Shown here: in pieces, positions 25,716-33,800 of the stretch
How the letters are laid out: each line of letters opens with the position of its first letter
Numbering within the stretch: the stretch's first letter is position 1
Assembly (NCBI GenBank): GCA_023511585.1
Contig: JAIMBF010000022.1
Coordinates: 1 to 36,270 of the forward strand
Source: Terriglobia bacterium
Lineage (GTDB): Bacteria; Pseudomonadota; Alphaproteobacteria; Acetobacterales; Acetobacteraceae
Reading direction: 5' to 3'
DNA: 36,270 nucleotides
Translations under genes and position numbers: made by a program
The notes under the pieces: model-generated
The model's database searches: none
The model's input: only the letters and a program-made list of their open reading frames with translations
Told to the model about the DNA's origin: nothing

Positions 25716-25744
25716 TTGGCTTGAATGCTGCAGTGCGCTAAAAT
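25716..25744 (+). promoter_or_regulatory. Promoter of the selenium-binding protein gene
   Basis: TTGGCT (25716-25721) and TAAAAT (25739-25744) are separated by exactly 17 bases. Transcription would begin near 25751, which leaves only about 8 bases before ATG 25759 but about 29 bases, including GGAG, before ATG 25780. This supports the later start. Confidence 0.6.
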
Positions 25745-25779
25745 GATAAAATCACAGAATGAACATGGAGAAAAACATC

Positions 25780-27186
25780 ATGGCCGAGCAATTCCGTCCG
25801 GATCCCACGTTTTATCCGTCCCCTCGCCTCGCCATGGAAGCGCCGGCAGAGCGCTTTGCCTTCACCGCCCTGCTCTGCCCTGATGGCACGAAGCCCGATG
25901 CTTTGGCGGTGGTGGATGTCGATCCGAATTCTTCAAGCTACGGGCGTGTGGTGCATCAGGTGGATATGCCCTACCGAGGCGATGAGTTTCATCATTTCGG
26001 TTGGAACGCCTGCAGCTCCATGCTCTGCCCGATCGGCGGCCATCCGTTTACCGAGCGGCGGTACCTGATTATTCCCGGCATCCGTTCCTCGCGTATTTAT
26101 ATCGTCGATACCAAGCCGAGCCCCAAAGACGCCAAGCTTGTCAAAGTTATCGAACCGGAAGAGCTGATGCGGCGGACCGGTTATTCGCGCCCGCACACCA
26201 CGCATTGCGGCCCGGAAGGCATTTACATCAGCACGCTCGGCGGCGCGGGGAAGGATGGCACGCAAGGCCCGCCCGGCATTTTTCTCATGGATTGCGAAAG
26301 TTTTGAAATCCTCGGCCGGTGGGAGATCGATCGCGGCCCGCAACGCATGAGTTACGACTTCTGGTGGAATCTTCCGCAGGACTACATGGTTTCCAGCGAA
26401 TGGGGCCTGCCGCCGCAGTTTGAAAACGGCTTGGTGCCCGAGGATCTGCTCGGCAACAAATACGGCCACCAGCTGCATTTTTGGGATTTGCGCGGCAGAC
26501 GGCATCTGCAAACCATCGATCTCGGCGCCAATCATCAAATGGCGCTGGAAGTGCGACCTGCGCACGATCCAACGCGAGAGTACGGCTTCCTCGGCGTTGT
26601 CGTCGACACCACCAATCTCGAAGCCTCGATCTGGACTTGGTGGCGCGAGGGCGGCAAGTTCCACGCGAAGAAAACCGCGATTATTCCGCCGGAACCCGCG
26701 GATGCATCCTTGCTTCCGGATTTGCTCAAGCCCTTTGGCGCCGTTCCGCCGTTGGTGACGGATATCGATCTCTCCATGGATGATCGCTATCTTTATGTCT
26801 CCTGCTGGGGAACGGGCGAACTTCGCCAATACGACGTGCGCGACCCCATGAAGCCCGAACTCGCCGGCTCGGTGCATATCGGCGGCATTGCGCGGCGCAC
26901 GCGCCACCCCAACGGGCAGGAATTTGCGGGCGGGCCGCAAATGGTGGAAATCAGCCGAGACGGAAAGCGGGTGTATTTCACCAACTCGCTTTACAGCACC
27001 TGGGATGTGCAGTTCTACGGCCGGCATCTGCCGGGCGCGCAGGTGAAAGCCAATGTCGGCGAAAACGGCGGCATCACGCTTGACCCGAATTACTTCGTAA
27101 CCTTCGGGGACGGGCTTTCCGCGCATCAGGTGCGGCTTGAGGGGGGCGATTGCTCGACCGATTCTTTCTGCTTCCCATCGGTCTGA
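25780..27186 (+). CDS. Selenium-binding protein SBP56 family / methanethiol oxidase
   Basis: The 468-residue protein matches the SBP56 family over its whole length (human SELENBP1 has 472 residues). Hallmarks are GDEFHHFGWNACSS followed by Cys (MLCPIGG), SSRIYIVDTKPSPK, SRPHTTHCGPEGIYIST, SYDFWWNLPQDYMVSSEWG, TDIDLSMDDRYLYVSCWG and QVKANVGENGGITLDPNY. The fold is a beta-propeller with a His-rich copper site. Bacterial MtoX and human SELENBP1 oxidise methanethiol to formaldehyde, H2S and H2O2. No signal peptide is visible, unlike the periplasmic Hyphomicrobium MtoX, so this copy looks cytoplasmic. ATG 25780 is chosen over 25759 because GGAG lies 9 bases before it. It overlaps the following membrane-protein gene and is divergent from the sulfur-carrier operon. 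Confidence 0.92.
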   Translation: MAEQFRPDPTFYPSPRLAMEAPAERFAFTALLCPDGTKPDALAVVDVDPNSSSYGRVVHQVDMPYRGDEFHHFGWNACSSMLCPIGGHPFTERRYLIIPGIRSSRIYIVDTKPSPKDAKLVKVIEPEELMRRTGYSRPHTTHCGPEGIYISTLGGAGKDGTQGPPGIFLMDCESFEILGRWEIDRGPQRMSYDFWWNLPQDYMVSSEWGLPPQFENGLVPEDLLGNKYGHQLHFWDLRGRRHLQTIDLGANHQMALEVRPAHDPTREYGFLGVVVDTTNLEASIWTWWREGGKFHAKKTAIIPPEPADASLLPDLLKPFGAVPPLVTDIDLSMDDRYLYVSCWGTGELRQYDVRDPMKPELAGSVHIGGIARRTRHPNGQEFAGGPQMVEISRDGKRVYFTNSLYSTWDVQFYGRHLPGAQVKANVGENGGITLDPNYFVTFGDGLSAHQVRLEGGDCSTDSFCFPSV

Positions 27187-27821
27187 GCGCAGCGCCGCTG
27201 GCATGGCTCGCGGTGGTGGCGCTGGGCTGCTACCACGGGCTGAACCCGGGCATGGGCTGGCTTCTCGCTGTCTCCAACGGCTTGCAGGCGCGGCGCGGGC
27301 AGGCGGTGTTTGCGGCGTTTCTTCCGATCGGCGCCGGGCATTTCTTGGCGATGGCCGTGGCATTGCTGCCCTTTGCCGTACTGAGCGCCTACTTTTCTCG
27401 GCTGCATGATGTCAGCATTGCCGCCGGTCTCGTGCTGGTGGCTTTCGGACTGCTGAAACTCATCCGGCGGCGGCATCCGCGCTTCCTCGCCCGCATCCGC
27501 CCGCACCATATCGCGCTTTGGTCTGCCCTGATGGCCACGGCCCACGGCGCCGGGCTGATGCTGCTGCCCGCATTTCTGGCGCTCTGTTCCGGCTCCTCGG
27601 CGGTACACGGCTCGATGCTTGCCTTGCTGGAACAAAGCGCCGGCGCCGCTTTTGCGGTGGCGTTGGTGCATACGGCGGCCATGTTGGCCGTGGGCAGCCT
27701 GATCGCTTGGCTCGTCTATCGCTTTTGGGGCTTACGCGTCCTTCACCGATCTTGGTTTAATCTCGATTTGATCTGGGCGGCGGCTCTGCTGCTTTCCGGC
27801 TCCATCGCACTGGCGAGCTGA
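27150..27821 (+). CDS. Integral membrane protein coupled to the SBP56 gene
   Basis: The 223-residue protein starts at TTG, with GGGGGG just upstream, and overlaps the SBP56 gene by 37 bases. It is mostly hydrophobic, with about six membrane helices, for example PLAWLAVVALGCYHG, FLAMAVALLPFAVL, SIAAGLVLVAFGLLKL and the C-terminal LIWAAALLLSGSIALA. Short conserved-looking motifs are YHGLNPGMGWLLAV in the first helix and ATAHGAGLMLLPAF in the middle, with His residues inside or next to the membrane. I recall similar proteins in bacterial genomes but not a function. The His-containing helices and the tight coupling to a copper-dependent oxidase make metal or small-molecule transport conceivable, which is inference only. 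No catalytic motif is visible. Confidence 0.8.
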   Translation: MLDRFFLLPIGLSAAPLAWLAVVALGCYHGLNPGMGWLLAVSNGLQARRGQAVFAAFLPIGAGHFLAMAVALLPFAVLSAYFSRLHDVSIAAGLVLVAFGLLKLIRRRHPRFLARIRPHHIALWSALMATAHGAGLMLLPAFLALCSGSSAVHGSMLALLEQSAGAAFAVALVHTAAMLAVGSLIAWLVYRFWGLRVLHRSWFNLDLIWAAALLLSGSIALAS

Positions 27822-28073
27822 TATCAAGCGCAGCCCCGCTCGCCCGGCCGATCGATGATTAAGGCTTGGAAAGCGACAAGACTGCTCGTATTCTTCCGCA
27901 TGGTGATGGGGTCCACCGATGGAACCGCCTGTCCGGGCTGATGACTCCTGCCTTGGTTGTTGCGTCTGCAGGAGATCTTCGATGGCCCGGAAACCGTTTG
28001 CCCCGAAACACCCCTCCAAGATCCTTTTCGTCGCGAACAGCCCTATGATGCTCTTCGTCTGAAGAGATCTCCC

Positions 28074-29726
28074 ATGGATCTTCGCCACTACGAATACTTG
28101 AAATTCGAACTTGCCGGCATTCTGCGCGGCGTGGATCGGTATCTTTCCACGATAGGAAACAAAGATCCTTTTCGGCTGCGCGATCTTTATGCGCGGCTTG
28201 CGGAAGACCGTTTTACATTGGCAATCGTCGGCCGTTTCAGCCGCGGCAAGACATCGCTGATGAACGCCATTCTGGGAATGGACAGGCTGCCCACCGGCAT
28301 TTTGCCGCTGACATCGGTGATTACGCAAGTTTCCTACGGCAGCGAGGAAAAGGTGGTTCTACACTATTACGGAACAAGTCTTTTTATGGACATTCCGCTG
28401 GATAAACTGGCGGACTACATCACCGAGCGCGGCAACCCCGGCAATCAACGCGGCATTCGCGTGGCCGAGGTGCAGCTGCCGGCGGAATTTCTGCGCCGCG
28501 GCTTTACCTTTGTGGACACGCCGGGCCTCAATTCCGCCATTGCGGCGAACACGCGCACCACACAGGCATATCTTCCGGAAGCCGATGCGTTCATTTTGGT
28601 CGGCAGCTACGAAAGCCCGCTGACGGATGAGGAAATGAACGTCGTTTCCTTGGCGCTTGCGGCGCAACGCCGGCTGTTTGTGGTGCTGAACAAGCAGGAT
28701 CTTGTCGATGCAGAAACCCGAGCCGAGATGCAAAAACGGACGGCCGAACGCCTGAATACGCTCGGGGCCGGCAGCGACGTTCCGATTTTTTCCGTCTCCG
28801 CCCTGCAGGGGTTGAAAGCCAAGCAAACAGGCAACGAAACCGCTTTGGCGGAGAGCGGCTTCCCCGTTTTCGAGAGTGCGCTGATCAATTTTCTGGTGAA
28901 CCATCAGCGCCGGCTGTTTTTGCTGCAGTTCTGCGAACGCGTGGCCTCATATCTTCGCCCCGATGCGCCGAAGGAACTTATCGAGCGTTTCCGCGTTCTC
29001 CAAAGGCAAATTCATGAGATTCAAGCCGATCCGCACGTCCCTTCCGTAACGGTATCGGCAGTGCCGGCAATTCTGCCGGAATGCGAAGTCTGCGCGCGGG
29101 CCGCGGATGCGGTGCTTGCGCATTTGATTCATTTTCAGGCCAGGGTTTCCAATAATGCCGAAGTGCGGGAGGCGTTTGTCGCGAGCGGGGGTCTTTGCCG
29201 GCTGCATGCGCGGCAGTTCCAAACCGTGGCAGCGCGCCGGGAGTGCGCTCTTGCCTATGCCTCATTACTGGCGCAGAAGGCCGCCGCTTTGCGCGCCCTC
29301 GCCAACGAAAGGGCCGCGCACGCTCGGATCACAAACGCTTTGAGCCGGATTTCCCCCGAAGGGCAGCGCTGCCCGGCCTGCGACGTCGCACGCCGCGCGG
29401 CGGCAACCGCAATCCAAGGGCTTCGGGAGCTGGCGAAGCGGAGCGGCGCGCATGCGCTTCTCCGGCGCTCCGCATTGTGTTTGCCGCATTTTCAGGCGCT
29501 TATTGCCGGTATCGAGAATGCGGCAATCCTGCAAGCCTTGCTCCTTGGGCAAGCGGCGCTGTTGGAACGGATGGCCGAAAACGCCCATCGCGGCATTCTG
29601 AAGCAGGATGCCGGGCGGCGAGATTTGGAAAGCCTGGAAGAGCAAACTTCCGTGCGGCAGATGGCTTCCGTTTTGGTAGGCCAACCGGATGGGCAATACG
29701 AAGGGATGGAAAAGGAGGAGATATAA
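28074..29726 (+). CDS. Dynamin-like GTPase with two C-terminal CxxC...CxxH units
   Basis: The 550-residue protein has a dynamin-type G domain: P-loop GRFSRGKTS (53-61), candidate G2 Thr in the region after LPTGILPLTSV, G3 DTPGLNS (138-144) and G4 NKQDL (186-190). After a helical segment comes an unusual part: Cys317/Cys320 (ECEVC) with Cys355/His358 (GGLCRLH), then Cys413/Cys416 (RCPACD) with Cys449/His452 (ALCLPHF). The two CxxC...CxxH units are 32-34 residues apart internally, suggest metal binding and resemble DUF6062-like domains as I recall them. There is no transmembrane helix. Bacterial dynamins remodel or protect membranes. ATG 28074 is used; an in-frame TTG at 27957 would add 39 residues. 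The 252-base gap before it holds no other gene I can support. Confidence 0.85.
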   Translation: MDLRHYEYLKFELAGILRGVDRYLSTIGNKDPFRLRDLYARLAEDRFTLAIVGRFSRGKTSLMNAILGMDRLPTGILPLTSVITQVSYGSEEKVVLHYYGTSLFMDIPLDKLADYITERGNPGNQRGIRVAEVQLPAEFLRRGFTFVDTPGLNSAIAANTRTTQAYLPEADAFILVGSYESPLTDEEMNVVSLALAAQRRLFVVLNKQDLVDAETRAEMQKRTAERLNTLGAGSDVPIFSVSALQGLKAKQTGNETALAESGFPVFESALINFLVNHQRRLFLLQFCERVASYLRPDAPKELIERFRVLQRQIHEIQADPHVPSVTVSAVPAILPECEVCARAADAVLAHLIHFQARVSNNAEVREAFVASGGLCRLHARQFQTVAARRECALAYASLLAQKAAALRALANERAAHARITNALSRISPEGQRCPACDVARRAAATAIQGLRELAKRSGAHALLRRSALCLPHFQALIAGIENAAILQALLLGQAALLERMAENAHRGILKQDAGRRDLESLEEQTSVRQMASVLVGQPDGQYEGMEKEEI

Positions 29727-29745
29727 GCTTGCCGGTGAAAAAGCC

Positions 29746-30963
29746 TCAGCCGCCTCGCCTCTTCAGCAGATATAAAATCGGCACCGCAAGCAATTGTAAA
29801 ATAAGCGAAACCGCAACCATAAGCGGAAGGTTCCGGTCGTAAAGAAAGCCGAGCAGCAAGCTTCCCAGCAACCAGGCGGTGCCGCGCACCATGTCGAACA
29901 AGCCGAAGCCTACCGCCCGGCGCTCGCTGGGCAAGAGCGCGCCGACCGCCGCCTTCAGAACCGAATCCTGGGCGCCCATCCCGATGCCCCAAAGCACGGT
30001 TCCGGCCAAGCCGAGGGCAAAGCCTCCCAAAAACCCCAGCGGCACGGAAAGCGCCGCAATGGCCGTCGCAAGGATCAAAACGGGGATGCCGAACCGATCG
30101 AACAGGCGGCCCAAACTGAAAGCCGCCGCACCGATGGCCAGCATGGCGGCGGCATAAAAGACCGGAATCCAAGCCGCCGGAACCGTGCCGGCCTGGCCAA
30201 AATGATAGGCGAGCAGGGCGAAATCGGCAAATCCCGCACCGCTTGCCGCCGCTGCCAGCGTGATCAGCCAGAACGGCCTGCCGAACCCCCGCACGCTTGG
30301 GCCCTGCCATGGCGGAAGGCTCTCCTGCGCCTTAGGATAGATGCGCGCGGCGGCAAGGACCAAAGTTAGAGAAATTAACGCAGGCGCCAAAAGTACTGCA
30401 AAACCCGTGCGATAATCGCCGGTATTGCGCCAGAGGATGAACGCGACAAGCAACGGCCCGACGGTTGCGCCGAGCTGATCCAATGCTTCATGCAGGCCGA
30501 AGCCCCACCCCTGCCCGGCTTCTCGCACGGCTTCGGAGAGCAAGGCATCGCGCAAAGGGGTGCGGATGGCGCGCCCCAAGCGCTCGGTGATCATGAGAGT
30601 CGCGGCCACCGCAACGCCGGGGGCTAAGGCGAGCAGCGGCACCGAGAACAAATTCACCGCGTAGCCGAAAAGCACGCCCCTCCAATAATGGCCGGTGCGG
30701 CTGCCGATCTGGCCGGAGACGAGTCTCACCACGTAGCCGATGAATTCGCCAAAGCCGGCCACAAACCCTACCATCAATGCGGACGCGCCGAGGCTTCCCA
30801 GAAACGGGCCGGTGATGGCGCGAGCGCCTTCGTAGGTCATGTCCGCAAACAGGCTGACGCTACCGAGCAGCATCACGAACGCGAGCGCAGCCCGCCGCGC
30901 TTTTCGGTTTGCTGCTCTTGCTGCCGTCTTTGCTTCCGCTTCGTCCATTGCCCGCCGGTCCAT
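29746..30963 (-). CDS. MFS transporter
   Basis: The 405-residue protein has a basic, Ala-rich N-terminus followed by about 12 hydrophobic helices in two halves. The MFS A-like loop appears after helix 2 (GQIGSRTGHYWRG), and a second conserved part is ERLGRAIRTPLRDALLSEAV. The region around LFADMTYEGARAITGPFLG resembles the start of a branch of MFS exporters of unknown specificity. It is an inner-membrane secondary transporter and the substrate cannot be told. The gene is convergent with the dynamin gene (19-base gap) and divergent from a ModE-type regulator gene 61 bases away, which may control it. The start codon could also be the Met at codon 6. Confidence 0.9.
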   Translation of the reverse strand: MDRRAMDEAEAKTAARAANRKARRAALAFVMLLGSVSLFADMTYEGARAITGPFLGSLGASALMVGFVAGFGEFIGYVVRLVSGQIGSRTGHYWRGVLFGYAVNLFSVPLLALAPGVAVAATLMITERLGRAIRTPLRDALLSEAVREAGQGWGFGLHEALDQLGATVGPLLVAFILWRNTGDYRTGFAVLLAPALISLTLVLAAARIYPKAQESLPPWQGPSVRGFGRPFWLITLAAAASGAGFADFALLAYHFGQAGTVPAAWIPVFYAAAMLAIGAAAFSLGRLFDRFGIPVLILATAIAALSVPLGFLGGFALGLAGTVLWGIGMGAQDSVLKAAVGALLPSERRAVGFGLFDMVRGTAWLLGSLLLGFLYDRNLPLMVAVSLILQLLAVPILYLLKRRGG

Positions 30964-31024
30964 CCTGGCTTACCGTTGCCTGCCGTTATTCCCATCTTTC
31001 AAGTTTCGCGCCAGCTTGCCGACA

Positions 31025-31411
31025 ATGGAACCCGCGCAACCCGCACAGAAACCTCCGGCCTACAAGTTGAGCATCCGGGTTGACCTTGCCAACGGCGGCC
31101 GCATCGGCCCCGGCAAGGTTTTGCTCTTGGAAGCCATTGCCCGCACGGGCTCCATCTCGGCGGCGGGGCGCGCGCTGCGGATGTCCTACCGGCGCGCGTG
31201 GGAGCTGGTGGAAGACTTGAACCGCACGCTCGGAACCCCGGTCGTCAACACAAGCGCCGGCGGGCCGGGCGGCGGCGGCGCGACACTGACCGCGGCGGGA
31301 AGCGCCGTGATCGACCAATATCGCGCCTTGGAACTGGCGGCCTATCAAACCGCCGAAACCCATGTCAACGCGATCCTGGAAGCCTGCCAAAAAGGCGAAA
31401 AGCGCTCTTAG
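31025..31411 (+). CDS. ModE-type winged helix regulator, DNA-binding domain only
   Basis: The 128-residue protein has the N-terminal domain of ModE/LysR-like molybdate regulators: GPGKVLLLEAIARTGSISAAGRAL forms the helix-turn-helix entry, followed by MSYRRAWELVEDLN as recognition helix and wing, and LGTPVVNTSAGGPGGGGATLTAAG. It lacks the C-terminal molybdate-binding (Mop/TOBE) domains found in E. coli ModE, so it may not sense molybdate itself. Such single-domain forms are common near molybdenum or oxidoreductase genes. The frame is open upstream into the MFS gene, but ATG 31025 is the sensible start; no strong ribosome-binding site is seen. It is divergent from the MFS gene and convergent with paaE. 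Confidence 0.85.
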   Translation: MEPAQPAQKPPAYKLSIRVDLANGGRIGPGKVLLLEAIARTGSISAAGRALRMSYRRAWELVEDLNRTLGTPVVNTSAGGPGGGGATLTAAGSAVIDQYRALELAAYQTAETHVNAILEACQKGEKRS

Positions 31412-31422
31412 TTCGGCACTTG

Positions 31423-32517
31423 CTAGACGTGATCGTAATCCACCACGAGATGCGATGAGACCGGGTGCGATTGGCAGGTGAGAATATAGCCGGCCTCCAC
31501 TTCCCAAGGCTCCAGCGCGTAGTTGACGTCCATGGAGACCTCACCCTCCAAAAGCCGCGCCCGGCAGGTGCTGCACATGCCGCCCTTGCAGGAATAGGGC
31601 ACATCCAGCCCGGCGCGGAGCGCGGCATCGACAACCACCTCGCCGGGCGCGATGGGCACAAGGGTCTCGACGCCCTGCACGATCACGGTGGCCGTTGCCG
31701 CAACCGGGGTGGCGGCGGAAGGCGAAGCGGCCTGCCGCGTTTTTTGGGAATCCGGGGCAACCGTAAAATGCTCGGAGCGGATGCGCTCGGCAGGCATGCC
31801 GAGTTCGCGCAAAGCCTCGCTGACGGTTTCGATCATCCCGCCGGGGCCGCAAATCAAGGCTTGATCAATTGCGCTCGGAGCCACCAGCCGCGGCAGCACG
31901 TGAAGCACTTTCTCGCGATCGATCCGCCCGTTGAGCCAGGCCACTTCCTGCCGCTCACGCGAGAGGATATGCGCAATGGAAAGCCGCGCCATGAAGCGGT
32001 TTTTCAAGGCTTCCAGGGTATCGCGGAACATGATGCTCGCGGCGTTGCGGTTGCCGTAAAACAGCAAAAAGCGGCTTTCTTGTTCGATGGTTAAAACCGA
32101 TTGCAAGATGCCGAGGATCGGCGTGATTCCCGATCCGGCCGCAAAGGCCACATACGTGCGGCGCGCATCGGGCGTAGGCGCGACGGTGAAATGCCCGGCC
32201 GGGGGTAGCGCATCGATGGCATCGCCCGGTTTCAGCACGGTATTGGCGTAGGTTGAAAAGATGCCGCGCGGCTGCTGCTTGACGGCGATGCAAAGCCCCT
32301 CCTCCGGGTTTCCCGCAAAAATGGAGTAGGTGCGGCGCACGTCTTGCCCGTTTATGAAGGCGCGCAACGGCAGATGCTGCCCGGGACGAAAGCGAAACAT
32401 CTCGCGCAGCGCTTTCGGCACCTCAAGGCGAATGGCAACCGCATCGGCCGTTTCCGGTTCCAGGCTTGCGACGCGTAGAGAATGAAACTGGGTTCTTGCC
32501 GAGGTGCTCATGGTCAT
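31423..32517 (-). CDS. paaE: Phenylacetyl-CoA epoxidase reductase subunit PaaE
   Basis: The 364-residue protein transfers electrons from NADPH to the diiron epoxidase. An FAD domain (RRTYSIFAG, about residue 60) is followed by an NAD(P) domain with AGSGITPILGILQSVL and CGPGGMI. The last 95 residues are a plant-type 2Fe-2S ferredoxin domain with CKGGMCSTC (C-x4-C-x2-C) and the final Cys in ILTCQSHP. The two oxidoreductase domains and the ferredoxin are joined by an Ala/Thr/Ser-rich linker (about 250-275). The start at 32517 follows the paaD stop by 3 bases; ATG 32511 is the alternative. It is the last gene of paaABCDE. Confidence 0.95.
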   Translation of the reverse strand: MTMSTSARTQFHSLRVASLEPETADAVAIRLEVPKALREMFRFRPGQHLPLRAFINGQDVRRTYSIFAGNPEEGLCIAVKQQPRGIFSTYANTVLKPGDAIDALPPAGHFTVAPTPDARRTYVAFAAGSGITPILGILQSVLTIEQESRFLLFYGNRNAASIMFRDTLEALKNRFMARLSIAHILSRERQEVAWLNGRIDREKVLHVLPRLVAPSAIDQALICGPGGMIETVSEALRELGMPAERIRSEHFTVAPDSQKTRQAASPSAATPVAATATVIVQGVETLVPIAPGEVVVDAALRAGLDVPYSCKGGMCSTCRARLLEGEVSMDVNYALEPWEVEAGYILTCQSHPVSSHLVVDYDHV

Positions 32518-32520
32518 GCG

Positions 32521-33006
32521 TCAATGGCACTTGAAATGCTCGAAGGGTTCCGCGCAGCTCCGGCACCGCCAGAGGGATTTGCAAGGGGTTGAACCGAATT
32601 CGGAAAGCCTCTCGGTTTGGTCGGACCCGCAATGCGGGCAGGCAACCGGGCGAGGATCATGCGCCAAAGAGCAGGTATGTTCGGCCAATGGCGGCGCAAT
32701 TCCGTAGTCAAGGAGCTTGCGCTTTGCGTCTTCGCCCAACCATGCCGTGGTCCAGGCGGGTGTGAGCACGGTTTTGACCCGTATTTTGCGAAAGCCGGCG
32801 TTGCGCAGTGCCGCTTCGATCTCCTGCGCGATGATCGGCATGGCGGGGCAGCCGGAATAGGTCGGCGTGATCACCGCCTCCACTTCGTCATCCCGCACAT
32901 GCACGTCTCGCAAAATTCCGAGATCGGCAATGGTTAAAACCGGGATCTCGGGATCCACCACAGAGGCGGCGGCGGCATAGGCGCGTTCCTGCAGCGAATC
33001 CGCCAT
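32521..33006 (-). CDS. paaD: Phenylacetyl-CoA epoxidase accessory protein PaaD
   Basis: The 161-residue protein has an N-terminal MIP18/DUF59-type domain (VVDPEIPVLTIADLGILRDV, then TPTYSGCPAMPIIAQEIE) and a C-terminal Cys-rich part: ACPHCGSDQT and WRCRSCAEPFEHFKCH, probably a metal site. PaaD is needed for assembly or maturation of the epoxidase, probably of its metal or Fe-S centres. ATG 33006 overlaps the paaC stop by one base (TAATG), with GGAG 10 bases before it. The in-frame GTG two codons earlier has too short a spacing. Confidence 0.95.
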   Translation of the reverse strand: MADSLQERAYAAAASVVDPEIPVLTIADLGILRDVHVRDDEVEAVITPTYSGCPAMPIIAQEIEAALRNAGFRKIRVKTVLTPAWTTAWLGEDAKRKLLDYGIAPPLAEHTCSLAHDPRPVACPHCGSDQTERLSEFGSTPCKSLWRCRSCAEPFEHFKCH

Positions 33007-33800
33007 TACCACTCTGCTCCGGGGTAAGTGCGTTGCAGATATTGCATTTCCGCAAGCATGTGCCCGAGATGCTCCGAATGCAGCCCGCGCCGCCCGCCGG
33101 TTTGCATCCAGGAAACAGAGGGGGCTTGCAGGGTTGCCTCCGTAAGGACGGCGTTCACGGTGTTCTGCCAGATGGGAAGAATGGCCTGCGGATCCGCCGC
33201 AATGCCTTGGGCGATCAAGGCTTGTTCATCCGCGGACGTTTCAAAGAGCTCGCCCGTGTAAACCCAAAGCGTATCGAGCGCATCCTGCGTGCGGCGATGG
33301 CTTTCCTCCGTGCCGTCGCCGAGCCGAATGACCCATTGCGAAGCATGGCGCACATGATAGGCGCATTCTTTTTCCGCTTTGGCCGCGATCGCGGCAAGTT
33401 GGGCATCGGATGAAGCCCGCATCAAGCGCCAATAAGGTTCCGCAAAAGCGGAAAACAAAAGCAAGCGCACGCAGGTTACCGCAAAATCGCCGTTGGGTTG
33501 TTCCAGAAGCAAAAGGTTATGAAACTGCCGATCCTCGCGCAGATAGGCGAGATCGTCCTCATCGTGGCCCCGGCCTTCCAGTTCGGCAGCGTAGGTGTAA
33601 AGCGCGCGCGCTTGACCGATAAGATCCAGCGCAATGTTGGTCAAGGCAAGGTCTTCTTCCAAGATCGGGGCATGTCCGCACCATTCCGAAAGCCGATGCC
33701 CCAGCACCAAGGCATCATCCGCGCGCGCCAGCACGTAGTGCGCGAGCGGAGAACCCTGAAAAACAATCGAAGTTGTCTGCATCGCGGAAACCCTGCTCAC
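33006..33800 (-). CDS. paaC: Phenylacetyl-CoA epoxidase structural subunit PaaC
   Basis: The 264-residue protein is the ferritin-like partner subunit of PaaA. It opens with YVLARADDALVLGHRLSEWCGHAP and carries EEDLALTNIALDLIGQARALY, KAEKECAYHVRHASQWVIRLGDG and ends with LGHMLAEMQYLQRTYPGAEW. PaaC lacks an active diiron site in the studied enzymes and holds PaaA in its heterodimer. The GTG start overlaps the paaB stop as GTGA, a sign of translational coupling; Met7 is the alternative start. Confidence 0.96.
   Translation of the reverse strand: MSRVSAMQTTSIVFQGSPLAHYVLARADDALVLGHRLSEWCGHAPILEEDLALTNIALDLIGQARALYTYAAELEGRGHDEDDLAYLREDRQFHNLLLLEQPNGDFAVTCVRLLLFSAFAEPYWRLMRASSDAQLAAIAAKAEKECAYHVRHASQWVIRLGDGTEESHRRTQDALDTLWVYTGELFETSADEQALIAQGIAADPQAILPIWQNTVNAVLTEATLQAPSVSWMQTGGRRGLHSEHLGHMLAEMQYLQRTYPGAEW

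Noticed and set aside
27957-28073. Upstream TTG start of the dynamin-like gene
   Set aside because: No ribosome-binding site and no resemblance to the family before residue 40. A near-inverted GGAGATCTTC / GAAGAGATCTCC pair in this gap looked like an operator, but the match is imperfect and widely spaced.
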